DNA of 64,000 nt. Source: Arthrobacter sp. P2b. Its GTDB lineage: Bacteria > Actinomycetota > Actinomycetes > Actinomycetales > Micrococcaceae. The DNA is taken from NCBI RefSeq assembly GCF_900168295.1, contig NZ_FVZL01000013.1, positions 37,396 through 101,395 of the forward strand, in the 5' to 3' direction. The notes under the pieces are model-generated. The model saw only the letters and a program-made list of their open reading frames with translations. It was not told where the DNA came from and searched no databases. This document shows, in pieces, positions 53,859 through 62,726 of the stretch (the first letter of the stretch is position 1; every line of letters starts with the position of its first letter). The translations under genes were made by a program, and so were the position numbers.

Positions 53859-54236
53859 ATGGCAGCAGTGCAATCAGCAAGCGATTTCGAAGGATTCGTT
53901 AAAGAATTCCTTGACGTGTATAACACCCCGCCACACAACATCAAGCAATTCTATGCGAACAAGATGATTTGGGTGGAGATTCCGGGTGGGCGCAGCGGTG
54001 GGCAGGATGAGTACTTTGCCGCATCAGATGGTGTCCGGGACGTCATGGAGCGAGTAGAAATCACCGAAACCATCGGAACGCATTTTTCCAGTGATACCGG
54101 CATCTTTGAATGTAAGTGGCGAGCCACACGGCGAAACGGGGCTGGCGACATCCACGCGATTCTCGTGTGGGTGTGGCAGTTCGATGAGACGGGCAAGATT
54201 ACGATGCAACGAGACTACTTTATGCCCGCAACCTAG
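53859..54236 (+). CDS. SnoaL/NTF2-like protein
   Basis: A 125-residue protein with an NTF2-like pattern: FVKEFLDVYNTPPHNIKQFY, KMIWVEIPGGRSGGQDEYFA, FECKWRATRRNGAGD and LVWVWQFDETGKITMQRDYF. Such proteins are often small cyclases, isomerases or hydrolases. It is preceded by operator E and a GAGGAGGCC ribosome site. It may act in the same pathway as the SDR downstream; exact chemistry unknown. Confidence 0.75.
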   Translation: MAAVQSASDFEGFVKEFLDVYNTPPHNIKQFYANKMIWVEIPGGRSGGQDEYFAASDGVRDVMERVEITETIGTHFSSDTGIFECKWRATRRNGAGDIHAILVWVWQFDETGKITMQRDYFMPAT

Positions 54237-54588
54237 GACTCGCTTGGATACAGGGACTGAACTCCTACAAGGAGGCTCACTTGACCATTTTCCTTCCGAT
54301 AGAGAGCCATAGAAATCCTTCGCAGCGCATACCTAAAGCTCGAAACTCCGTGTAAGCGCGTTCATTAATATTTTTTACAGCGGGGTCCAGGATGATTTTT
54401 CCCGACAATCGCTGCGACTCCTCAACGTCTCCTACGTCCCTTACTGCTCGATATTTTCACGGCACTACACCCGACCCGTCACAAGCGGCTATGCCTCCGA
54501 TTCCCCTAATCAACGCATGCGATGTTCAGGCTGCTTTAGCACCTATTGCTCGTCAGGCTCCCAGGTCAAACTCTAAGGAAAAACAATA
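54237..54588. other. No recognisable gene
   Basis: I see no credible frame or motif here. The last bases carry the AAGGAAAA ribosome site of the SDR gene. Confidence 0.5.
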
Positions 54589-55374
54589 ATGACTGATCCT
54601 TCTTCCGCATACAGCAGACTCAACCTCACCGGGAAGAGAATCATCGTCACTGGCGGCGGCTCCGGCATGGGCAGGGAAGCTGCGCTGCTGTTCGCCGCAC
54701 GCGGAGCCAAGGTCACGATCGCGGACGTCAACGAGACGGGCGGTAACGACGTCGCGGACCTCATCGCGGACGCTGGCGGCGAGGCTGTGTTCGTCAAGAC
54801 GGACCTGACCAACGAGGCAGACGTGAAGAACCTCGTCGCAACCGCGGCGGAACGCTTCGGTGGTCTCGACGGCGCATTCAACAACGCCGGCATCATCGGT
54901 CCCCACGGGTCCATCGCCGAGACCAGCTTCGAGACGTGGCAGAAGGTCATCGCAGTGAACCTCAATGCGGTGTTCCTTTCCCTCAAGCACGAGATCCAGT
55001 ACTTCCTCGCACACGGGGGCGGGTCCATCGTCAATACGATCTCCACGGCCGGCCGCTTCGCGTACCCGGGACTTCCCGCGTACGTCGCCAGCAAGCACGG
55101 TGCGCTCGGTCTCACCCGACAGACCGCCTGGGACTACGCCGCCAAGGGCATCCGTATCAACGCCATCCTCCCCGGCTCGACGGAAACGCCCCTCGCCGCC
55201 GGGGGACTAAAGAACCCGGCGGCGGCGGAGGTGGTGAAGAAGGCGCAGCCCATTGGGCGGCTCGGGCAACCCGGCGAGATCGCCGAAGCCGCCGCGTTCC
55301 TGCTCTCGGACGCCGCCAGCTTCATCGTCGGCGCGGATCTCTACGTTGACGGAGGCGTCTCCGTCAACCCATAG
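54589..55374 (+). CDS. Short-chain dehydrogenase/reductase
   Basis: A 261-residue classical SDR: VTGGGSGMGREAALLFAARG, FNNAGIIGPHG, Ser in TISTAGRFAYPGL, YVASKHGALGLTRQ with the catalytic Tyr and Lys, and the C-terminal FLLSDAASFIVGADLYVDGG. It oxidises or reduces an alcohol/ketone pair with NAD(P). Its position after the SnoaL-like gene and operator E suggests it belongs to the TetR regulon. GC content and codon use look higher than in the SnoaL gene. Confidence 0.9.
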   Translation: MTDPSSAYSRLNLTGKRIIVTGGGSGMGREAALLFAARGAKVTIADVNETGGNDVADLIADAGGEAVFVKTDLTNEADVKNLVATAAERFGGLDGAFNNAGIIGPHGSIAETSFETWQKVIAVNLNAVFLSLKHEIQYFLAHGGGSIVNTISTAGRFAYPGLPAYVASKHGALGLTRQTAWDYAAKGIRINAILPGSTETPLAAGGLKNPAAAEVVKKAQPIGRLGQPGEIAEAAAFLLSDAASFIVGADLYVDGGVSVNP

Positions 55375-56156
55375 CCTCCCTGTTTCCTCGGTGGCCGTCC
55401 GGCAACGAATCGGCGGCACTTTCAGCCATTCAGCACACGCCCAACGCCGCGTTGAACGCAGCGATCGGTTCAGCCTCCCCCCCGGATTGCGGTGACGCGA
55501 TCCTGGACTGCACACAGCGGGATCCGGGGGAATCGTTCCAAGCCGTGGGCGTCCTTCTCCTGCCCTCGTGAGCATGTAATGACACCGGTACTTCGGGGAT
55601 GCCTGGCCAAGGCCAGCAACGAGCCGGTTGACGACAACACAAGAGAGTCGGGGACACCTTTAAGTTCACGCTTCCCGGAAACAGGCGCAGTCCGGTGGAA
55701 CCTCACATCCCGATTGAGCTACACCCCAACCTGACGTCGGAGCGGGCTGACGTGGGAGGACTCGGCGTGTGGGGTGGGCTCTGGGTTGTTCTGCGACGTC
55801 CGACCAGTTACATCAGGTGACATGGCCGCCCATTGCCCGAAATGGACTTCGTAGGTGGCAATTCCATGGACTTTCGGTGTTTTCGAGCTTCCGGCGACTG
55901 TCAGGGTGGATTCTGAGAACATCATGGAGCCACTGTCAGGGAAGCGGAATTTCGCTCTATTCTGATACCAGCGTAAGAGCTGCGCGTGCCCTCTCCGAGA
56001 AATGCAAATTAGGACGATCGCCCGAACCGAGTAAGCCACCACTATCGGGGTGGCCACTCGAGGCCGGCTTCGGGCGGTCATCCGCAAGGGATCTTTATCG
56101 GTTGAGGGATGCCTTGGGTCGACTCACACCTACCTCATCGTCACGGAGGCCTTTCT
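55375..56156. other. No assignable gene; weak hypothetical frame
   Basis: A minus frame between about 55719 and 56087 (AKFRFPDSGSMMFSESTLTV, KVHGIATYEVHFGQWAAMSP) looks partly protein-like. It has no good start and no recognised family, so I leave it unnamed. Confidence 0.35.
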
Positions 56157-56990
56157 TCATAAGGGCGCTTGCGCTGTTGTGCGGAGTTCTTCGGCTGTCG
56201 CAGTGCCGAATCCGAAGAACTCGAGGTAAGCGGGGATCATCTCGAACAGCATGTCGCTGCCGACCTGAACTGTGCATCCCTTCTGCTTGGCGGCCTGCAG
56301 GAATGGGGTCATTTCGGCCTTCAGCACGACGTCCCCGACATAGGAGCCGGGGGTGATCCGGTCGATGTCGACAGGCATGGGGTCACCGTCCCTCATGCCG
56401 AGCGGGGTGGCGTTGACGATCAGATCGTAGCCCTCGGGATCTTTGGACCCCATGGCGATCTGCACGTCAGGGTAGTGGGCGCTGATGCGCTGGGCGAGCG
56501 TGTCGGAGGCGCCTGTATCGGGGTCGAACAAACCGATGCCGGCAAGTCCGAGGCCCGCCAGTGAGGCGGCGATCGGCGAGCCCACGCCTCCGTTGCCGAC
56601 GACCAGGGCCCGCTTGCCGTGAGGGTCGAATCCTTTGCGCAGCGCGCCGCGGACGAAACCTGCTCCGTCGAACTGCTCGGCTAACAGTGATCCGTCATCT
56701 CGCCTGAGGACGGCATTGGTGGCACCGGCGATCTGGGCGGTTGGGCTGACCTCGTCGACGAGGTTCATGGTGACCACCTTGTGCGGCATGGTGACAAGCG
56801 CACCTCGGATGTTGGTTAGCGTGAAGACGGAGCGGAAGAAGTCGGGGTAGTCCTCCGGTTTGATCCCCATGGGGACGACGACTGCATCGATCGCGTGCGT
56901 TTCAAACCATGGGTTGCAGATCAGAGACGACTTGAACGTGTGCGTGGGATATCCCAGGTGCGCGATGAGCGTCGTCGTTCCGCTGATCAT
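56157..56990 (-). CDS. Shikimate/quinate-dehydrogenase-like protein (AroE family)
   Basis: The ATG at 56990 gives 277 residues, the normal AroE length; the frame stays open 47 codons upstream but that part does not fit the family. It shows the substrate region HLGYPTHTFKSSLICNPWF, the catalytic Lys in ALVTMPHKVV, the NAD(P) motif VVGNGGVGSPIAASLAGLG, NATPLGM and GSDMLFEMIPAYLEFFG. It is a divergent AroE paralogue more likely used in quinate/shikimate or related cyclitol catabolism than in aromatic amino-acid synthesis. Last gene of the LacI-governed minus-strand operon. Confidence 0.82.
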   Translation of the reverse strand: MISGTTTLIAHLGYPTHTFKSSLICNPWFETHAIDAVVVPMGIKPEDYPDFFRSVFTLTNIRGALVTMPHKVVTMNLVDEVSPTAQIAGATNAVLRRDDGSLLAEQFDGAGFVRGALRKGFDPHGKRALVVGNGGVGSPIAASLAGLGLAGIGLFDPDTGASDTLAQRISAHYPDVQIAMGSKDPEGYDLIVNATPLGMRDGDPMPVDIDRITPGSYVGDVVLKAEMTPFLQAAKQKGCTVQVGSDMLFEMIPAYLEFFGFGTATAEELRTTAQAPL

Positions 56991-57134
56991 CGGGTTCGCC
57001 CGTTCGCGCGGTGCACCCAGCTCCGTCACTGGAACATCTGTCCAGGAGCAGAGTTGGTCGCCGTGCTCAGCCCCGTACTCGTCCCACTGTGCGAGCTTGC
57101 GCAGCCTGTCCTGCAAGATATCGGGAGCCACGCG

Positions 57135-57301
57135 GACCTGGACGACTTCGATGACAAGAAGCCGGTGAGTTCCTGGCCCTCTTTCGGGCCACGGTCGGCA
57201 CCTATGACGAGGGCCCTTTCGGCTGTGAGTGCGCTGACGACTGCATCGCCGATTCCGCCACTTGATCCGGTCACCAGAACGACTTGGTCTGCTCGTTTCA
57301 T
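57135..57301 (-). pseudogene. N-terminal relic of an SDR
   Basis: The minus strand from ATG 57301 reads MKRADQVVLVTGSSGGIGDA, then VIGADRGPKEGQEL: an SDR cofactor motif followed by the acidic residue that selects NAD. The rest of an SDR is missing, and the frame runs out of phase into the leader of the AroE-like gene. It may be a deletion junction. Confidence 0.6.
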
Positions 57302-57462
57302 CTTTCTAGGTCCTTACTTGAGGTGTTTCCCAAAGGGTGTGCCATGGCTCCGGGCGCGGCTGCTTTTAGTGGGCGTCGCTCCGCGCCCTGACCTTCTGCT
57401 GCACTGTTGAAGCCTGTTGTCTGCAATCCCCCGGTCCAGGGTGGCGTACGTGCCGGTGCTGA

Positions 57463-58458
57463 CTAGCTGTTGCCGCTAACGGCGTGGCTGGCCCATTGCC
57501 GGCCTTGTTGTTCTTCTGTGGGCAGTCCGGAGGCGGCGAGGATCCGGTCGAGCAGCCGCTGGGTATGGACGGCGTCGCGGCCGGAGGTCAGTGGCTGCGC
57601 CCTGTCGGCGACCCGGTCCAGGAAATGGTGGACGGCGGCGGAGAAGCCGAGCGTGTCGGTTGCTGTTGCCCAGCCGTAGGCCTCGGCGCTGAGCTCCCGT
57701 GAGGTGGTGACTCCCCGGACGGTGGTCGAGACGGTTTCCGGTGCCCTGACTTCCACGGTCTTGCCGTCGCCGTAGGCGTCGAGTTTTTCATTCCAGGCTC
57801 CTGCTGTCCGGGCTGCCATGAGCACTCCGGTGTTGCCGGTGCTGAAGCGGATCATGGCTGCGACGCCGTCTTCTTCCCACGGGTCGTCACCGGCTGCGTG
57901 TGCGGCCACGTCCACTGGTTCGCCGCCGCAGTACCAGCGGAGCAGGTCGACCATGTGGATGGCGTTCTCGAACGTTGCGCGGTATTCGGATCCTGGGCGG
58001 TTCTTTTGTGCGACGCAGAAAGTAGCACCTTTCGTGCCAAACAGCTCACGGCCGGCGGTGTAAACGGGGGCGTAGCGGCGGTTGAAGTCGACCATCAGGA
58101 TGCGGCCGCGCTCATCGGCGAGGTCGGCGAGGCGTTCTGCCTCCTCGGTTGCCGGAGCGAGGGGTTTTTCGCAGAAGACGTCGACGTCGCGGCTGAGGCA
58201 TAGTTGGACCGCGTGGGCGTGTTCGGAGCGGGGTGTGAGGACGAAGACTGCGTCCAGGTCCTGTGAATCCAGCATGTCCTCGGCGGACTTGTATGCGGAG
58301 CCGAAGCCCCAGCGTCGGACCAGGCTGCCCGGATCCTCACGGCGGGACACCAGGGCGGCCAGCTCAACGTCTTCGCGCTGGACGAGTGTGGGCAGCTGGG
58401 CGATGGTGGCGATGTTTCCGGCGCCGATGACGCCGACGCGGAGGCGGTTGGTGTTCAT
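57463..58458 (-). CDS. Gfo/Idh/MocA-family oxidoreductase
   Basis: The 331-residue protein has the N-terminal Rossmann fold RVGVIGAGNIATIAQLPTLV, the family motif CEKPLAPATEEAE and a C-terminal substrate domain (FENAIHMVDLLRWYCGG). Members are NAD(P)-dependent sugar, inositol or cyclitol dehydrogenases. Its start overlaps the isomerase stop by 4 bases. Together with the TIM-barrel protein it suggests oxidation at a sugar or cyclitol carbon. Confidence 0.88.
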   Translation of the reverse strand: MNTNRLRVGVIGAGNIATIAQLPTLVQREDVELAALVSRREDPGSLVRRWGFGSAYKSAEDMLDSQDLDAVFVLTPRSEHAHAVQLCLSRDVDVFCEKPLAPATEEAERLADLADERGRILMVDFNRRYAPVYTAGRELFGTKGATFCVAQKNRPGSEYRATFENAIHMVDLLRWYCGGEPVDVAAHAAGDDPWEEDGVAAMIRFSTGNTGVLMAARTAGAWNEKLDAYGDGKTVEVRAPETVSTTVRGVTTSRELSAEAYGWATATDTLGFSAAVHHFLDRVADRAQPLTSGRDAVHTQRLLDRILAASGLPTEEQQGRQWASHAVSGNS

Positions 58459-59360
58459 CGGGCGTTCCTTACTTGGGCGGGGTCAGAGAGCATGGCGCGC
58501 AGGACGTGGGCTGATTCCCTGAATCCGTCCTCGGGCTTGGGAAGGTCTTGCCGGTGCCAGCGGTATTCAAGCTCGATGCTGAGCACGTCGTCGTAGCCGT
58601 GCTGCACCAGCCCGGCGAGAATTTGGGGCCAGGGAACGACGCCGCTTCCTACGACGCGGGACCGTACGGCCCGCTCGGAAGCGTTAACCCGGGCTGTTTC
58701 GGTTGCGCGGAACGCGGCGTTGGGATCGGTGAAGACAAGGTCCTTCACGTGCACGTGTCCGATCAGGTCGCCTTGGACAGCGAGGGCCTGTTCGAACTTT
58801 TCGTCGTGGGTGAATGTCAGGTTCGCCTGATCGTACAGAACGCGGATGGCCGGGTGCGCGACTTCGCGGACCAGGGCTGCGGTCTCGGCCGCGGACTGGG
58901 TCATTGTGCCGAAGTGGTTCTCAACGCACAGCCGTACGCCTGCTTGTTCAGCTTCAGGTGCAAGGGTTTGCAGCGCATCCACGAGTCTTGCCCACCGCCG
59001 GGGATGGTCGGAGTCTCCGGCGTGCCAGGACCCGGCGTAGACACGGACCCGGTCAGCCCCGACCATGTGCGCGGTTTCAATGGCGCCCCGGAATTCATCG
59101 ACAGCGCCGCGCCACTCCACGTCATCGAGGGAGTTGATGGCTGTCGTGTATGGCGTAAGGCCTACGATCGGCACGCCTTCGCCGTCGGCAGCCTTCAATG
59201 CCTCCATCGCGGCGCGCCGGTCCCCCAGAGGGAGTCCTGAGGTGTAGTCGTCCTGGTAGATGACTTCCGCGGCGTCGAGGCCGGCGGCTTTGAAGAGCGC
59301 CAGTGCCTGGGGAACGGTGTGGTCCGGGGTTCCGAGTGTGTGACCTGCAAGCCGCATCAT
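58455..59360 (-). CDS. Sugar phosphate isomerase/epimerase-type TIM barrel
   Basis: The 301-residue protein matches AP-endonuclease-2-like sugar isomerases: GHTLGTPDHTVPQALALFKA, GVPIVGLTPYTTAINSL, DRVRVYAGSWHAGDSDH, CVENHFGTMTQSAAET (metal Glu), LYDQANLTF and GHVHVKDLVF. Glu, Asp and His ligands of the barrel are present. Related to IolE/IolI and 3-dehydroshikimate dehydratases. It overlaps both neighbours by 4 bases. Confidence 0.88.
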   Translation of the reverse strand: MMRLAGHTLGTPDHTVPQALALFKAAGLDAAEVIYQDDYTSGLPLGDRRAAMEALKAADGEGVPIVGLTPYTTAINSLDDVEWRGAVDEFRGAIETAHMVGADRVRVYAGSWHAGDSDHPRRWARLVDALQTLAPEAEQAGVRLCVENHFGTMTQSAAETAALVREVAHPAIRVLYDQANLTFTHDEKFEQALAVQGDLIGHVHVKDLVFTDPNAAFRATETARVNASERAVRSRVVGSGVVPWPQILAGLVQHGYDDVLSIELEYRWHRQDLPKPEDGFRESAHVLRAMLSDPAQVRNAR

Positions 59361-59941
59361 TGGTTGTCCTTTCGGGAAGTGTTTGGAGCCGTTGCCCAGT
59401 CCGCAGGACCGACCAGCCGGGGTGGGGCTGCGACGCGGGACCGGTCGACGATCTCCATCAGCAGGCCCCAGGGGGTAAGGAAGTAGGTCCAGCGGTTGCC
59501 GGCTACGCGCGGGCTGTCGCCTGCGACTTCTTTGCGCTCACCGAGCACCCGGACTCCAGGTGTTTCCTGGAGCACGGTGATCGCTTCGTCTACGTCGTCC
59601 ACGACGAAGCACAGGTGGTGTCCGCCGGCATCGCAGTGCCGTGGCGGGGTGTCGCGCCGCTCAGCGCTGCTCCACTCGAAGAGTTCAATATTGAGGTTCG
59701 GGGGCAGGCGGAGCATGGCGAGCGTTAGTTTCGCATCTGCCGGTACGTTGAAGTTTGTGGGCATGAATTCTTCGTCCGGCCCGCGTTCGGAGCGGTACAG
59801 TTCCTCGGCCCCGAGCACGTCGACGAAGAACCGGATACCTTCCTCGAGGTTGGGGACGGTCAGGCCGACGTGGTCCGTGTGCTGGAGTCCCGGCAACCGC
59901 CGGAGTGTTTCTGCGGGGGCGCCGTTAGTCTGCGCGGTCAT
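59357..59941 (-). CDS. VOC-superfamily (glyoxalase/dioxygenase-fold) protein
   Basis: The 194-residue protein shows HTDHVGLTVPNLEEGIRFFV at the N-terminal half and GGHHLCFVVDDVDEAITVLQ plus FLTPWGLLMEIVDR at the C-terminal half. This is the two beta-alpha-beta-beta-beta units of a VOC domain with metal-ligand His and Glu positions. Its overlap with the TIM-barrel gene recalls two-domain dehydroshikimate dehydratases of the QsuB type, in which a TIM barrel and a VOC domain are fused. That link is a hypothesis. Confidence 0.83.
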   Translation of the reverse strand: MTAQTNGAPAETLRRLPGLQHTDHVGLTVPNLEEGIRFFVDVLGAEELYRSERGPDEEFMPTNFNVPADAKLTLAMLRLPPNLNIELFEWSSAERRDTPPRHCDAGGHHLCFVVDDVDEAITVLQETPGVRVLGERKEVAGDSPRVAGNRWTYFLTPWGLLMEIVDRSRVAAPPRLVGPADWATAPNTSRKDNQ

Positions 59942-60933
59942 TTGCGTGGTCCTGAAGTGGAGGCACGGACCAGAAGTTCAGGTTCGAGGACGATGTGGTC
60001 CACGGAGCCGTCGATGTTCTGCTTCTCGGCCAGTTCGATGGCGATGTGTCCCATGTCGGCGATGGGTTGCCGGATGGTCGTCAGGGGAGGGTTGAACCGG
60101 GCGCCCAGGGCCAGGCCGTCGAAACCGATGACCGACACGTCCTCGGGTACGCGCACTCCGCTTCGGCCCAGGGCCGAGATGACCGCAAAGGCGACCATGT
60201 CATTTGCCGCGATGATGGCCGTTGGGGGTTTCTCCATCTCGAGGAAATGCTCTGCCCCGCGCGTGCCCGCATCCAGATCCGACCCGCTGTCCAGCACGAC
60301 TGGTGCGCTGCCGCTCTCGGCGGACAGTTCCAGGTACGCGTCCATCCGGTCCTGGGCGGTGTGCGTTCCGGCGATGCCGGACACGTAGCCGATCGACGTG
60401 TGCCCCAGTGCATGCAGGTGGTCCAGTGCGAGCATGATTCCGCGGCGGCTGTCGACGGTGACCGTTGGGACCGCATCGTCGCCTTCCACCCGGTCGATCA
60501 CGACGACTTTGTGGCCGAAGTCGAAGCGTTTCAGCGCCGCGGTGTCGACCTTTGTAGAGGGTGCGACGATCCCGAAGGGGGCATACATAGCCTGCATGGC
60601 GATGAAGTATCCCTCGGTCTTGGCAGGGTCCCCGTTGGTGACGCAGAGCAGCAGCTGGTAGCCGCGCTCATCGGCGGCCTGTGTCATCGTCTTGGCCAGT
60701 TCTGCAAAGAACGGGTTGGTGATGTCAGGGACGATCAGCGGGATGAAGGTGCTGGTCTTTGTCCGAAGTGCCTGGGCGAGTGGACTCATCGTGTAGCCCA
60801 GCCCCTCGGCGACACGGAGGATGTGCTCGCGGGTTTCAGTTTTTACCGCTTCCGGGCGGGAGAATGCCCGGGAGACCGTGGACCGGTGGACACCGGCGGC
60901 TTTGGCGACGACGTCGATACTCAGATCAGGCAT
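59938..60933 (-). CDS. LacI-family transcriptional regulator
   Basis: ATG 60933 gives 331 residues, the family size; the longer frame upstream overlaps the next gene and is not used. It has the N-terminal HTH (IDVVAKAAGVHRSTVSRAFS) and the hinge region LGYTMSPLAQALRTK. The periplasmic-binding-protein-like sensor follows, from IPLIVPDITNPFFAELAKTM to GVRVPEDVSVIGFDGL. It probably represses its own operon and the divergent aldolase/transporter genes through the 13-bp repeats at 61955-61979 and 63492-63529. Confidence 0.92.
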   Translation of the reverse strand: MPDLSIDVVAKAAGVHRSTVSRAFSRPEAVKTETREHILRVAEGLGYTMSPLAQALRTKTSTFIPLIVPDITNPFFAELAKTMTQAADERGYQLLLCVTNGDPAKTEGYFIAMQAMYAPFGIVAPSTKVDTAALKRFDFGHKVVVIDRVEGDDAVPTVTVDSRRGIMLALDHLHALGHTSIGYVSGIAGTHTAQDRMDAYLELSAESGSAPVVLDSGSDLDAGTRGAEHFLEMEKPPTAIIAANDMVAFAVISALGRSGVRVPEDVSVIGFDGLALGARFNPPLTTIRQPIADMGHIAIELAEKQNIDGSVDHIVLEPELLVRASTSGPRK

Positions 60934-61906
60934 GTTCTCTTCCTCCGTGCTGGTCGTCATAGGCCTGCCAAATGGGGCGCATGACGTTTTCGAGCTGGGC
61001 CAGCGTCGGCAAGCCCTGGAATCCATCTTCCAGCGTCTGGGCGACCCGCCGCACGAACGGATCGTAGAGAGGGTCGCTGTCCACGTTGATTGTGGCGGAC
61101 TCGCTTGTCCCGTCCAACGCGGTGAATGTGGCAGAACCATCGGAGTTGACGGAGGCGTATCCTGCCTCACCGACCGAGGTGTAGCTGCAGTAACGCTTCA
61201 ACTGCGAGCCCGGGAAGGCGTACCCGACCTCCACGATGGCTTCGCGTCCCTCCGGTGTAGTGATGATGAGGCTAGCGTGGTCCTCCACGTCTCCGCCGTG
61301 CAGCGTTGATGAAAGCCGGGACTGCACACGAACTGTGGTTGCGTTACAGCCCTGCAGGAACAGGTCCACGAAGTGTGGGCCCAGGTTCGCCAGGCACCCT
61401 CCGCCGGCCTTGGCCGGGTTCAGCATCCACTTATTGCCGTTATTGAGGTAGCGGGAGGGCGGGCCGGCAATAAATGAGGTCCGTTGATATGTTGGCCGGC
61501 CTGCCTTGGCGAGCCATCGGTCGGTGGGGCCGTCCCGCTGGATCAGTGGGACGGTGGCGGGCACACCGGCTGCCTCGGCGGCTTTGCGCACGGCAGTAAG
61601 TTCGGCAAGGGACGTTCCCAGTGGCTTTTCCACCACGAATGGAATACCGCGATCGATCAGGGCATGACACTTCTCTGCCATGCCATCGTGAGGGCCAAAA
61701 ACGTAGGCGAGCCCAATATTGGGAAGGTCAACCAGCTTGCGCCAGTCAGCTTCCACCGGAGCTTCCCAGGCATCGGCAAGCCCTTTGACTAGGGATACGT
61801 CGTCGTCACTGACGCCAACGACGTCGTGCACTTCAGCGATGGCGTTTGCATAGAGCGGAGTGTGCCAGTGTGAAGCACCAAGAATGATTGTGCGTGTTTT
61901 GCTCAC
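60926..61906 (-). CDS. Second Gfo/Idh/MocA-family oxidoreductase, first gene of operon
   Basis: The start is GTG 61906, eight bases after AAGGAGCT; an upstream ATG at 61981 overlaps the operator and is rejected. It has 326 residues: TRTIILGASHWHTPLYANAI (Rossmann), VVEKPLGTSLAELTAVRKAA (EKP motif) and the substrate domain LANLGPHFVDLFLQGC. It is a probable sugar or cyclitol dehydrogenase, perhaps acting on a different carbon from its paralogue at 57463. It overlaps the LacI gene by 8 bases. Confidence 0.87.
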   Translation of the reverse strand: MSKTRTIILGASHWHTPLYANAIAEVHDVVGVSDDDVSLVKGLADAWEAPVEADWRKLVDLPNIGLAYVFGPHDGMAEKCHALIDRGIPFVVEKPLGTSLAELTAVRKAAEAAGVPATVPLIQRDGPTDRWLAKAGRPTYQRTSFIAGPPSRYLNNGNKWMLNPAKAGGGCLANLGPHFVDLFLQGCNATTVRVQSRLSSTLHGGDVEDHASLIITTPEGREAIVEVGYAFPGSQLKRYCSYTSVGEAGYASVNSDGSATFTALDGTSESATINVDSDPLYDPFVRRVAQTLEDGFQGLPTLAQLENVMRPIWQAYDDQHGGREHA

Positions 61907-61954
61907 CCTGCCAGCTCCTTTGCTAAGTACGGGTCTTGCTCTCAGCGCATCTAT

Positions 61955-62012
61955 GAGATCGGTTGCTGAGATCGGTTGCAATAACAGTATGGATGGTGGG
62001 AAAGTTTGTCAA
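61955..62012 (-). promoter_or_regulatory. Promoter and double 13-bp operator of the minus-strand operon
   Basis: On the minus strand TTGACA (62012-62007) and TACTGT (61989-61984) are separated by 17 bases. Immediately downstream come two copies of GCAACCGATCTC (read on minus; 61979-61968 and 61966-61955), 13 bases apart. A repressor bound there would block RNA polymerase. The same repeat occurs before the transporter gene at 63492-63529. Confidence 0.7.
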
Positions 62013-62078
62013 CGACACTTCAACAGTGGCCCAGGCAACTTTGAGCATCAACATGCCCGGGCCCCAAGAAAGGCACAC

Positions 62079-62726
62079 ATGTACAAGAAACTCCGCACCC
62101 TGCAGACCATCGATGAATCCGGCGCCGTCCTCATCGTCCGCCTCGAGAACGCCGACGTGGCAGAACGCGTTGCGGAAGCTGCCATCGCCGGAGGCTTCCG
62201 CGCCCTTGAAATCACCCTGTCGATCCCAGGCGCCGTCGATGTAATCCGCCGGCTCTCCGCCAGGCATGGGGCCAATGGAGTAGCGATCGGCGCCGGAACG
62301 GTGCTGGACGAGCACTCGGCCTACGAGTGCATCCGCGCCGGGGCTGAATTCCTGGTCAGTCCCCAGCTGAATCCGGCGATGATCCGGACAGCAAACCGGT
62401 ACCAGATACCCACCATTAGCGGGGCCTACACACCCACTGAGCTGGTTAACTCCGCCGAGGCGGGCGCTGACATCCTCAAGCTCTTCCCCACCGAGGCCGG
62501 CGGCATCCCCTACGCCAAGTCCGTACTCGCTCCGCTCGCTCATTTGCCGATCATGCCGGCAGGCGGCGTGACCGTGCAGAACGTCGGCGAATGGTTCGCG
62601 GCGGGCGTTGCAGGTGTCGGCGTCGGCAGCTACGTGACAAAAGCATGGCAGCCGGACGGCGACTTTAGCCGCGTCACCAAAGCTGCCGAGGAGTTCCTGG
62701 CAGCAGTGGCAGAGGCACGCCGATGA
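62079..62726 (+). CDS. KDPG/KHG-type aldolase
   Basis: The start is ATG 62079, where the conserved region begins (AAAGG upstream). The 215-residue protein shows VLIVRLENAD, FRALEITLSIPGAVDVI (catalytic Glu), GAGTVLDEHSAYECIRAGAEF, the Schiff-base Lys in DILKLFPTEAGG and PAGGVTVQNVGEWFAAGV. It cleaves 2-keto-3-deoxy-6-phosphogluconate-like or 4-hydroxy-2-oxoglutarate-like substrates to pyruvate and an aldehyde. It is divergent from the oxidoreductase operon across the shared operator. Confidence 0.9.
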   Translation: MYKKLRTLQTIDESGAVLIVRLENADVAERVAEAAIAGGFRALEITLSIPGAVDVIRRLSARHGANGVAIGAGTVLDEHSAYECIRAGAEFLVSPQLNPAMIRTANRYQIPTISGAYTPTELVNSAEAGADILKLFPTEAGGIPYAKSVLAPLAHLPIMPAGGVTVQNVGEWFAAGVAGVGVGSYVTKAWQPDGDFSRVTKAAEEFLAAVAEARR

